Source of the DNA: Phycisphaerae bacterium
GTDB lineage: Bacteria; Planctomycetota; Phycisphaerae; UBA1845; UTPLA1
Length of the DNA stretch: 15,818 bases
Reading direction: 5' to 3'
Assembly (NCBI GenBank): GCA_016935885.1
Contig: JAFGQA010000203.1
Coordinates: forward strand, 1 to 15,818
A program made the position numbers and the translations under genes. Below the pieces are notes generated by a model, which saw only the letters and a program-made list of their open reading frames with translations, had not been told where the DNA came from and did no database searches. Positions 1 through 7,800 of this stretch are shown here, piece after piece (position 1 is the stretch's first letter; each line of letters opens with the position of its first letter).

Positions 1-109
1 CCTACCGCCCAGTTGTGGATATAACCGATCTATTGCGAGGGCGCAAGTCCTGTATTAAGATTCTTCGCGAGGCCGCTAAACACGTACATTACCGTTTTGG
101 CACGGACGA

Positions 110-114
110 AGGAG
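110..114 (+). promoter_or_regulatory. Ribosome binding site of the integrase
   Basis: AGGAG six bases before ATG 121. It decides the start in favour of 121 rather than the upstream in-frame start at 97. Confidence 0.6.
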
Positions 115-120
115 CCGCAC

Positions 121-1302
121 ATGCCAAAGCTCATACGAAAACTCCCATCCTACCGTCATCACAAGGCTTCCGGTCAGGCGGTCGTGACGCTCAGCGGACG
201 CGACCACTATCTGGGACCGTACGGCAGCGCCGAGAGTCACGCCGAATACAAGCGGCTGATAGCTGAATGGCTGAGCGCCGGTCAACAATCACCTGCATCC
301 TTCGCGAGGCACGAGCCGGACAAACGCGACGTTCGCATCGACGAGCTGCTCTTGGCGTACCTGCACTTCGCTGAGGGCTACTACGTAAAGAACGGAAGGC
401 CAACATGCGAAGTCACGAATATCAAGCATGCGATGGAGCCGCTGGCCAGCCTGTACGGTCGAATGCCGATTGCCGGATTCGGACCGGCACACTTGAAGAC
501 CGTTCGGCAGCGCATGATTGATGCCGATTTGTCCCGAAAAGTCATCAACGCCAGGGTCAACCGCCTGCGACGGGTGTTCAAGTGGGGCGTCGAGAACGAA
601 CTCGTTGAGCCGCCGGTGCTACTAGCCCTCCAAGCTGTCGCTCCACTCAGAAACGGCCGCACCAAGGCCCGAGAGACACGGCCAGTCAGTCCCGTTCCTG
701 AAGCCTCTGTTGAAGCTGTGCTGCCACTTGTTACCCGTCCCGTGCGAGCGATGATTGAGCTTCAGCGATTGACGGGGATGCGGCCGGGCGAGGTGATCCA
801 GATGCGTCCATGCGACCTGGATATGAGCGGTAGCATTTGGGAGTACCGCCCAGCATCCCACAAGACGGAGCACCACGGTCTCGACCGTGTCGTTTTCATT
901 GGGCCACGCGCACAGAAAGTTCTCCGTCCATTCCTGCGACGGAATGTGCGGTCCCATCTCTTCAGCCCTCGGGAGGCCGTTCGAGACGCGTGGTGCCGCC
1001 AAACGCTGAACGCGAAAAACAAGCCGCGTGCGTCAAAGCGAAAAGCCCGACCCAAGAAGCAACCGGGCTGGCGGTACACCACAAAGAGCTACTGCTACGC
1101 CATCCACAAGGCCTGTAAGAAAGCCGGCGTGGCCTGCTGGGGACCAAACCGACTCCGTCACTACGCTGCCACTTTTCTGCGTAGGCGTTATGGCATCGAA
1201 GCGGCGCGCGTTATCCTCGGCCATCAGTCGGTCGGAATAACTGAAGTCTACGCCGAGATGGACCGGGCCGCGGCAGCTGACATCATGAGCCAGGTTGGGT
1301 AG
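121..1302 (+). CDS. Tyrosine recombinase / phage-type integrase
   Basis: A 393-residue site-specific recombinase of the lambda-integrase superfamily, expected to cut and rejoin DNA through a tyrosine and so insert or excise a mobile element. Residues 70-165 are the SAM-like core-binding domain and about 185-393 the catalytic domain. Visible catalytic positions are Arg221 (TGMRPGE), Lys248 (beta hairpin), Arg346 (NRLRH), His368 (LGH) and Tyr377 (VYAEMD). The usual His of the H-x-x-R box is Asn343. A Lys/Arg-rich insert lies at about 299-313. I chose ATG 121 over an in-frame start at 97 because AGGAG at 110-114 is well spaced from it and homologues, from memory, begin MPKL. It is the first gene of the window; no tRNA or att core was recognised beside it. 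The N-terminal sequence is of the type common in Planctomycetota. Which element it belongs to is unknown; the decayed locus and DUF6573 gene to the right are candidates. Confidence 0.93.
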   Translation: MPKLIRKLPSYRHHKASGQAVVTLSGRDHYLGPYGSAESHAEYKRLIAEWLSAGQQSPASFARHEPDKRDVRIDELLLAYLHFAEGYYVKNGRPTCEVTNIKHAMEPLASLYGRMPIAGFGPAHLKTVRQRMIDADLSRKVINARVNRLRRVFKWGVENELVEPPVLLALQAVAPLRNGRTKARETRPVSPVPEASVEAVLPLVTRPVRAMIELQRLTGMRPGEVIQMRPCDLDMSGSIWEYRPASHKTEHHGLDRVVFIGPRAQKVLRPFLRRNVRSHLFSPREAVRDAWCRQTLNAKNKPRASKRKARPKKQPGWRYTTKSYCYAIHKACKKAGVACWGPNRLRHYAATFLRRRYGIEAARVILGHQSVGITEVYAEMDRAAAADIMSQVG

Positions 1303-1318
1303 TCTATTGCAGCGGTAC

Positions 1319-1336
1319 CGGCGGCCATGGCCGCCG
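1319..1336. terminator. 18-bp perfect palindrome after the integrase
   Basis: CGGCGGCCATGGCCGCCG is a perfect inverted repeat, 17 bases beyond the integrase stop. It could fold with a 7-bp stem and a CATG loop. No T-run follows on the plus strand, so it is not a classical intrinsic terminator. It may be a transcript-end hairpin, a protein-binding site or chance in GC-rich DNA. Confidence 0.3.
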
Positions 1337-1472
1337 TGCGGCGCTCGCCGTCACGGTTATGCGTGGCGGCGGGTGCCGAACCGCTGACGTTCAGCCGACG
1401 CCAGGGATGATGCAGGGCATCAAGCGGCAGTTCCCGTGCAGATTGCCGGCGGCCATAATGTCCGGACAGAGA

Positions 1473-2015
1473 TCATGGTTCCCGACTGCACGACATCCCA
1501 CCTGGCAGCAACTCAGCTTCTTGCAGGCCGCGAACGATCACACTGATCGTCCCTTCTGGATTGGGGAAGACCTTATTCAGAAGAACCATGGCCATCGAGA
1601 GCCGCTGGGCTGCCACGGCAACGTCCTCCCGCCCCAACTCGCGAACTTCGACGGCGATTCCTTCGTTGCTTGCTCCATAGCCTTGGTAATACCACGTGTT
1701 GTGCCACGGGGTCTCGGCGTGGATTCCGATGGGATAAGGCTCCTCTCCTTCGACGGCTACCGTTCCAAGGATGATCTTCAGGTACGTGTTGTGGTCATCA
1801 TGTTCGTGCGAGAAGGGCAAGTAGGCTGTTGCTGCGCGTGGCTCGTAACGCGCCTGGGCTTCCATGATCTCCTGGATAGCGGCACCGCCAATCGCCCCGA
1901 TCTCGCGATTGAACACTGGTACGGTTTCCTCGATGAGCCAAATCAACGCATCGTGCCTCTCGCGCAGATTCGGGCTTGAACAGCACAGCTTGAACTTGTC
2001 CACATGTTCGGTCAT
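1473..2015 (-). CDS. Hypothetical protein, 180 residues
   Basis: Not recognised. From ATG 2015 it encodes 180 residues, starting MTEHVDKFKLCCSS. It is soluble, with no signal peptide or membrane segment. The N-terminal half looks helical (about residues 15-55, rich in Ile, Glu and Ala). The middle is aromatic and His-rich (PFSHEHDDHNTYLK, then HAETPWHNTWYYQGYG), and a helical region follows at about 120-150. The clustered His/Asp could bind metal, but no family motif supports this. In-frame GTG 2024 and ATG 2021 also exist. ATG 2015 is preferred because the GAGGTG sequence (2025-2030 region) then lies at normal distance, whereas it touches the other starts. The antisense plus-strand frame is open but has a protein-unlike composition. 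It is co-oriented with the next gene (2241-2543), 225 bp away, so linkage is uncertain. Confidence 0.72.
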   Translation of the reverse strand: MTEHVDKFKLCCSSPNLRERHDALIWLIEETVPVFNREIGAIGGAAIQEIMEAQARYEPRAATAYLPFSHEHDDHNTYLKIILGTVAVEGEEPYPIGIHAETPWHNTWYYQGYGASNEGIAVEVRELGREDVAVAAQRLSMAMVLLNKVFPNPEGTISVIVRGLQEAELLPGGMSCSREP

Positions 2016-2240
2016 GGCCATCACCTCAATATTCGATCATCACGGGCCGCAAAGAACAGCTCCTTCGACCTGCCTCGGGACTTTCGCAGGGAGCGACTGC
2101 TCAAAGCATATGCTGGGCTTCCCGATAGAGCATGATCACGTAATGACATCAGGATGACGATTGGATTACCAAGGCGGTTGCCCGGTGCTCAGCCTACTCC
2201 TTTCGTGAAGCCCGAAACGACCCCCTTCGCTTCACCTGCC

Positions 2241-2543
2241 TTACGGCTCGACCCTCCACGACCGCACATAACCCTCCAGCAACTCGGGGCTTTCCCAATA
2301 GCCCGGGATCGAGCGAAAGTGGAAATCGACGAATCTCTTGACTCGGGGTGACCGCTCGCAATGTTGAAAAGCATGGAGTGCCGTATAGACCGCATTGCGC
2401 ACGATCGGATTCAGCTCCCTCATCTGCTCGTCAGAAAGATGCTCGCAATGGAAGTCCTCCATCGCGTTGCGGATCACCATGGCGATGAACATGGCAAAGT
2501 GCTGCATTTCTTCCGATGATTCAGGTTCCTGATCTTGGTTCAT
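2241..2543 (-). CDS. Hypothetical protein, 100 residues
   Basis: A small acidic-to-neutral cytosolic protein of unknown function, starting MNQDQEPESSEEMQ. It is largely helical, with a characteristic stretch EDFHCEHLSDEQMRELN at about 28-44 and a C-terminal segment ending ELLEGYVRSWRVEP. I believe similar proteins recur in Planctomycetota, but this is memory, not a search. The frame stays open upstream to 2780. The extra 79 residues are of low quality (TTTGRRH, RTGSTV), and ATG 2543 has AGGA about nine bases ahead, so 2543 is taken as the start. No catalytic motif, membrane segment or signal peptide is visible. It lies between the integrase and the broken methylase locus on the opposite strand, so no operon link is indicated. 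Confidence 0.68.
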   Translation of the reverse strand: MNQDQEPESSEEMQHFAMFIAMVIRNAMEDFHCEHLSDEQMRELNPIVRNAVYTALHAFQHCERSPRVKRFVDFHFRSIPGYWESPELLEGYVRSWRVEP

Positions 2544-3042
2544 GTGCCGGCGTCCTGTCGTTGTATGGGCCAGAATCCGTGGGAATCCTCGCTCCATGTA
2601 CGCGACGAATGGCTTGACCGTTGATCCCGTCCTCTGTTTCTCCAGCCCCTGGTCGAACGTGTCTTCGCACGCCCGGTGAGCAACGGTCATTCGTCCGGGG
2701 TTCGCCTTTCCGTGCTCGGCATGGTACCGGTACCCTGAGTCCTGGTGGAGCTTTGACCATCCGATAGAATCCCTCTCCACCGATTCAGCCCGTTCGGTCT
2801 GCGGATAGGGGAATCTGAAACGCTCGCAAGACCCGACTTGCCATTATAATGCCGTCGTCGTATTCGCCGTTCAATCCGGCAATAAGGCGAAGCCACGACC
2901 CGAGGATATCCGCGCCAATCGAAGCCCCAAGTCGAAACCCAGCGGCGCGGGCCAGGCCCGGAGGAGTGAGCGACCGCCCAAGAAGTCGTAGCTCCTTGTC
3001 GCGGTAGGAATCCGATCAGCGGTCGGAAGGACGTGTTTACGG
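2544..3042. other. About 500 bp with no convincing gene
   Basis: Two overlapping minus-strand frames (2687-3061 and 2871-3131) are open, but they are Arg/Ser-rich, lack a good ribosome site and overlap each other in different frames. An isolated TATAAT occurs at 2845-2850 with no -35 partner at 16-18 bases on either strand. A 12-bp palindrome GGTACCGGTACC lies at 2723-2734. The stretch may be degraded coding DNA or a dispersed planctomycete sequence; nothing firm can be assigned. Confidence 0.45.
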
Positions 3043-3117
3043 ATGACCTCAAAGCCGACAACCGATGTTGATCTGACCGCCAAGGATGTACGTGAGCTGG
3101 TCAGCGAAGATGCGATC

Positions 3118-3120
3118 TGA
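3118..3120 (+). other. In-frame TGA stop inside the methylase remnant
   Basis: TGA lies in the frame running from ATG 3043 into the long open frame at 3187. Residues on both sides (VRELVSEDAI and SFLTRLDYPTG) fit the family's N-terminal pattern, so a point mutation such as CGA to TGA is the simplest explanation. A sequencing error is possible. Confidence 0.7.
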
Positions 3121-3982
3121 TCGTTCCTCACGCGGCTCGATTACCCGACCGGCTGCCGCAAGCGGGAATCCCCCAGCACTTACGGGTTGAGCACCGAGAC
3201 GTCGGACGCAATTGAGCACATGGAGCTGATGGCGGAGGACGAGGATTCGTTCCTCCGCGTCATGTTCGTCCGCCTCAAGTCGGTGACCGCGAAGGCGCGT
3301 AACGAGCTTGCACGAAACCTCGGTCGCCGCACTTCCGATCACCTGCTGATCCTCACGAGAGATTTCCTGACGACCGAATTCGTCCTGATCGACAAGGAGA
3401 CGCGTCAACAGACCGCTCCCGGTCGCGGGCCAAGCGTGAGGATCATCCCCCGCGCCGTCACCGTTGACCGAAAAGCCGTTGGCTCACAGGAACTTCGGGT
3501 GCTGCGCCGTCTGACCTGGACCGGCAGGGACGGGCTTGACCAATTCGATAAGCTCCGCAGCGTTTTCGAGTCAGCGTACTACAGCAGCCGGTACTTCCAG
3601 AACCGCGCCCTGTTCGCCGACCACTACCTCGAACATCGCCTGCCGGAAGATTCGGCGTGGTCGGACAGCCCCAACGAAGCGTTCAACGCCGTCAAGCAAC
3701 TGATGGCCGACGCCCGTCACCGATGGGCAGGCAAGGACGAACAGGTCATTCGCGACGAGTTGTACGCCCCCGTGTGGAAAGTGCTCGGCTTCAAGGCGAA
3801 GGTCAACAAGTCGGCCAAACAGGATCACCTGGAGCCGGACTACATCCTCCACGGAGCGAACGGTAAGCCCTCGACGGTCGCCTTCACCTACCGCTGGGAC
3901 CGCTGCCCCCGCTGCTCTGGAACGGTGGGCGAAGCCCCCCCTACGCGGTCACATTCGGGTGGACGTGGCGCGCGCAGCTGTC

Positions 3983-4012
3983 TTGGCGGAGGTTCCGTTG
4001 AACGAGTATACT
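3983..4012 (+). promoter_or_regulatory. Candidate sigma-70-like promoter of the MNT-HEPN pair
   Basis: TTGGCG at 3983-3988 and TATACT at 4007-4012 are separated by 18 bases. They match the consensus hexamers at about 4/6 and 5/6. Transcription would start near 4019, some 33 bases before ATG 4052. The promoter lies in the non-homologous stretch beyond the methylase break, so it probably arrived with the toxin-antitoxin pair. Confidence 0.4.
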
Positions 4013-4039
4013 GCCGACAGGTGGCCGTCACGGGGGCGT

Positions 4040-4044
4040 GGAGG
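4040..4044 (+). promoter_or_regulatory. Ribosome binding site of the nucleotidyltransferase
   Basis: GGAGG seven bases before ATG 4052. It fixes the start there, although the frame is open back to 3959. Confidence 0.65.
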
Positions 4045-4051
4045 ACCGGTT

Positions 4052-4372
4052 ATGCAAGGCGATGATCTGCTGAAGAAGGCCCTGACCTTGCTGTTTGAGG
4101 CGCTGCCGGCGGGCTCGAAGGTGATTCTGTTTGGTTCGTGGGCCCGGGGAGAGGCGCGGCCGGACAGCGATTTCGACTTCCTGGTAGTGGAGCCGCAGGT
4201 GGAGGATCGGTTCGCGGAGATGGTCCGGCTGTCGGCCCTGCTGGGTTCGGCCATGATTCCGGCGGACGTGGTCGTCGTCAGCCGGGAGTCTTTCGAGCTG
4301 TGGCGCAGCGAGCCGAACACGTTGGCTGGACGGGCCGCCAAGGAAGGGAGGGTTTATGAGTCTGCAGCTTGA
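4052..4372 (+). CDS. Minimal nucleotidyltransferase (MNT), antitoxin-type partner of HEPN
   Basis: A 106-residue single-domain protein of the DNA polymerase beta-like nucleotidyltransferase fold. The signature GSWARGEARPDSDFDFLV (residues 28-45) carries the GS motif and the metal-binding Asp40 and Asp42. A third acidic residue is probably Asp72 (ADVVVVS). In characterised MNT-HEPN toxin-antitoxin pairs the MNT protein neutralises the HEPN ribonuclease, in some cases by adding AMP to it. That role is inferred here. The start at ATG 4052 has a strong GGAGG seven bases ahead and matches the family's usual length of about 100 residues. It overlaps the next gene by 17 bp, which indicates tight translational coupling. 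It begins within the terminal frame of the methylase remnant. The three catalytic acids appear intact, so it is probably active. Confidence 0.87.
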   Translation: MQGDDLLKKALTLLFEALPAGSKVILFGSWARGEARPDSDFDFLVVEPQVEDRFAEMVRLSALLGSAMIPADVVVVSRESFELWRSEPNTLAGRAAKEGRVYESAA

Positions 4373-4763
4373 GAACGCCCGGCGTATGCTGGCCCGGGCC
4401 CGCGACGACGCCTACGTTCTGACGCGGCTTCTGGATGATCCCTCCGCCCCGGATTGGCCCCTGGGTTTCCATGCCCAGCAGGCGGTCGAAAAGGCGCTCA
4501 AGGCGGTCCTGGCGGCCCGCGGAGTGGAGTATCCGCTGACACACAACCTGGCCATGCTGGTAGCCAAGCTCGCCCAGCACGGCCTGGGCGCGCCGCCGGA
4601 CTCCGAGGGATTGGCACGGTTGACGCCCTTCGGGGTTGCCCTGCGCTATGACGACGTGGCGGAACCGGGACAGGCCGTCCTGGATCGGAAATGGGTGGCG
4701 GCCTGCGTGGATCGGACGCTCGACTGGGCTGAGGCCGCCCTCGCCGCCTGCGGCGAAGCATGA
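4356..4763 (+). CDS. HEPN-domain protein, probable ribonuclease toxin
   Basis: A 135-residue all-helical protein of the HEPN family, of the PF05168 type by its pattern HAQQAVEKALKAVL (39-52) followed by ARGVEYPLTHNLAML (54-68). Many HEPN proteins are metal-independent RNases with an R-x(4-6)-H motif. Here Arg55 and His63 are separated by seven residues, so nuclease activity is plausible but not certain. The R-x4-H-x-Y motif of the DUF86/HepT toxins is not present, so this is not a typical HepT. It overlaps the nucleotidyltransferase by 17 bp, and GGGAGG ahead of ATG 4356 serves as ribosome site, so the two form an operon. PF05168 proteins also occur as substrate-binding partners of nucleotidyltransferases without known toxicity; that is the main alternative. 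The helicase follows 40 bp later. Confidence 0.85.
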   Translation: MSLQLENARRMLARARDDAYVLTRLLDDPSAPDWPLGFHAQQAVEKALKAVLAARGVEYPLTHNLAMLVAKLAQHGLGAPPDSEGLARLTPFGVALRYDDVAEPGQAVLDRKWVAACVDRTLDWAEAALAACGEA

Positions 4764-4803
4764 GTGGCGCGTCGTTCAGCAGACCGGATGGCAAGAGTAC
4801 GCA

Positions 4804-7800
4804 ATGCACCTACCTTTCGTCATCGACAATGACGAGCACTTGCTGGCCGATGTGCTGAATCGGCTGCTCGACGAGACGCGCGATAAGCCGCTCGACATTG
4901 CGACGGCTTACTTCACGGTCTCGGCGTACGGCATCGTCAAGGACCGGCTGCATAAGGTTGGGGCGTTTCGCCTGCTGCTGGGCTCTGAGCCCACGATGGC
5001 AGGCGATGTCGGGCTCCGCCCGGACGAACGGAAGGTGCTGTTGGCGCGGTTGCGGGGCGACCTGGAAGCCACAGCCTTCACTCCGGAGATGCTCAAGACC
5101 GTCGAGGATCTGATCGCGTTCCTGCGGGCGGACAAGGTGGAAGTCCGGCTCTACGATCAGGGTTTCCTGCACGCCAAGGCGTACCTGTTTCATCAGGATG
5201 CCGTCGGCCCGCACAACCGCAACGACCGGCTGCTGCCTTATGCGGCCATCGTCGGTTCCGGCAACTTCACCGGGCCGGGGCTCACCACCAACCGGGAACT
5301 CAACATCGTCCACCGCGTCTTCACGGCTGATGATGCCCCGACCGACCACGAAGCGGCCGAGCGCGTGCGCTATCTTCATCCGGCAGGCGCGGAGCAGGAG
5401 ACGATGCTCGATCCGACTGGGATCGAAGTCCCCTCGTCTGCCAGACGCATGATCAAGAGCGAGGTCGGTGCCCGCGCGATCACCGATCTGACTCGTTGGT
5501 TTGAGCGGCAGTGGAGTGAGTCGGTTGATTTCAAGGAAGACCTCATCGAACTGCTCGACGCGAGCAAGTTCGGAACCAAGGAGTACACGCCGTATCAGGT
5601 CTATATCAAGGCGCTGTACGAGTACTTCCTGGACGAGCTGGGCGAGGACGCCGTTGACCCCGGTCGTAGTGCGGTGGACCTCGCGGAATTCCAGGACGAT
5701 GCGGTGAAGAAGGCCCGGCGCATCCTGACGCGCTACGACGGCGTTTTGATCGCGGATTCGGTCGGATTGGGCAAGACCTGGATCGGTAAGAAGCTCCTGG
5801 AGGACTTCGCCTATCACCGGCGTCAGAAGGCGCTGGTCGTCTGCTCGGCATCGTTGCGTGAGATGTGGGGGCGAGAGCTGCGGTCGGCCACGATTGCCGC
5901 CGAGGTCGTCGGGATGGAGACGATGGGCCGGGAGAACTTCGACCCGCGCCGCTACGGCGATGCGGACGTGATCCTGATCGATGAGAGCCACAACTTCCGC
6001 AACGATAAGGCGAATCGGTATCTGGCGCTGGAGCAGGTCATCCAGCACAATCGTGGCCGAGGGCGCGACGGTGGCCGTAAGAAAGTGATTCTCCTATCGG
6101 CCACGCCGATGAACAACGACCTGTATGACATCGCCAATCAGGTCCGCCTGTTCACGCAGGCTGAGCCCGACTACTTCCGTGATGCCGGGATCGGCGACCT
6201 CGACGCGTACTTCCGGCGCGCCCGGCGCGAGGTGCGGCAGAGCAACGCGACAGCGGGGACCGTCCTGTTCAACCTCCTCGAAGAGATCATCGTTCGCAAC
6301 ACGCGCCCGTTCATCAAGGCGGCTTATCCCAACGCGACGATCAAGGGGCAGCCGATTCGATTCCCGGATCGACGACTCAGGACGGTCAAGTACAGCTTGG
6401 GAGCGACCTACGCCGGGCTGTACGGTGAGATCGTCGCGGCCATCGAGAGCTTGTCGCTCGCTCCCTACAGCCTCGAAACGTACCGCAAGCCGGAGACGAT
6501 TCTCGACGAGCAGGCGCACGAGTGGCAGCAAGGTCGCGAGCAAGGCTTCGTGGGCATCTTCCGCACGCGATTCCTGAAGCGCCTGGAATCGAGCGTCGAG
6601 GCGTTCCGTGTCAGCCTGCATCGAGCGCTGACGTTCGAGAGCACGTACCTGGATTATCTGCTCGACGGCAAAGTGGTCGCCTCGAAGGACTTTCAGAAGG
6701 CGATGCGGTTCCTTGAGCGGGACACAGAGGATGATCCGTCGCCGGGCAGCGTGGCCGATGCACTTGATGACGTAGAAGAAGCCCGAGCGTACATCGAGAG
6801 CTTGCCAAGGGTCGATCTGAACCAATACGACCTTCGTAAGCTCAGGCACGATGTTGAAGCCGATGTGGCCTTGTTGGAGAAGTTATACGAGAAATCCGGC
6901 CCGCTGATTGAGCAGGATGCGAAGCTTGAAGCGCTCAAGCGTGTCCTGGCGAGCAACTTGGTGAATCAGAAGGTCTTGATCTTCAGCTCGTTCAAGGACA
7001 CGGCGCGTTACGTCCATCGGGCGCTCACCAGAACCGGCAATGACAAGTGGCGCAGCAGCATCGGCGATCCGACCATTCGGCGGATTGACAGCGGCAATCA
7101 CCCGGATGAGCGTGGGCATATTCTGGGCCGGTTCGCTCCGGTCGCCAATGAAGCCACGATTGAGCCCGATGAGGCGATTGACGTTCTCGTCAGCACCGAC
7201 GTGCTGTCGGAGGGGCAGAATCTTCAGGACTGCGGCGTCATCATCAACTACGATCTGACGTGGAACCCCATCCGGCTCGTTCAAAGAAACGGACGCATCG
7301 ACCGCATCGGCAGCCCGCACGATGAAATCGCCATCTACAACATGTTCCCCGAGGATGAGTTGGAACGGTTGCTGCGGCTGGTCGAGCGCCTGACCCAACG
7401 GATTTCGCAAATCGATGACCTCGGATTCCTCGATGCCAGCGTTCTTGGTGAGGTCGTCCATCCCCGGACGTTCAATACGCTACGCCGCATCCGCGACGAG
7501 GATGGTTCCGTTCTCGATGAGGAAGAGGAACGGGCCGAGCTTGCCGGGCCGGAGACATTGCTCAAGCAACTCAAGGAGGTCTTGAACCGCGAGGGCTCCG
7601 AGATGATTGTGGATCTGCCTCACGGCATCCACTCCGGGCTGCGGCGCGAACGTGCCTACGGGATGTTCTTCTACTTCCAAGCTCCTCGGGCGGACGGTAC
7701 GGGCAAACGGCATTTCTGGCGCTACATCGACGCCAAGAGCCACGAGATCGCTGACAATCGCTTTCAGATTGCCCAGCTCATCGCGTGCCAACCGGACGAG

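Larger units (their letters stand above)
3043..4065 (+). pseudogene. Decayed N-terminal part of a Type IIG-like adenine methylase/restriction protein
   Basis: The sequence resembles, from memory, the N-terminus of very large (about 1200-1500 residue) Eco57I/PglX-like adenine-specific methylases. Examples are LRVMFVRLKSVTAKARNELA, then LILTRDFLTTEFVLIDKE and WKVLGFKAKVNKSA. This region precedes the catalytic SAM domain; no NPPY-type methylase motif is present. Reading from ATG 3043, with GGAAGGA just upstream, gives MTSKPTTDVDLTAKDVRELV, then an in-frame TGA at 3118-3120 (codon 26). The same frame continues with SFLTRLDYPTG and joins the long open frame that starts at TTG 3187. Family-like sequence ends at YRWDR (3903). 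The remaining residues to the stop at 4065 (CPRCSGTVGEAPPTR and on) look unrelated and Arg/Gly-rich. The gene is thus broken at both ends: a nonsense codon and loss of more than 1000 C-terminal residues. Restart at 3187 could make a 292-residue fragment, but no good ribosome site is visible. Confidence 0.75.

Noticed and set aside
15..266. 83-residue plus-strand frame overlapping the integrase start
   Set aside because: It overlaps the integrase in another frame, has no ribosome site and its second half is Arg/Ser-rich shadow sequence.
1359..1979. 206-residue plus-strand frame opposite the 180-residue gene
   Set aside because: It lacks a ribosome site, and the minus strand has a better start and more protein-like composition.
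2845..2850. Perfect TATAAT
   Set aside because: No -35 hexamer at 16-18 bases on either strand and nearly 200 bp from the nearest start.
2687..3131. Two minus-strand frames upstream of the methylase
   Set aside because: They overlap each other, are Arg/Ser-rich, have no ribosome site and no recognisable domain.
4356..4763. Naming the HEPN gene hepT
   Set aside because: The R-x4-H-x-Y motif of HepT/DUF86 is absent; the pattern is closer to PF05168.
4810..6048. 412-residue minus-strand frame opposite the helicase
   Set aside because: A long antisense shadow of GC-rich coding DNA; the plus strand carries unmistakable helicase motifs.
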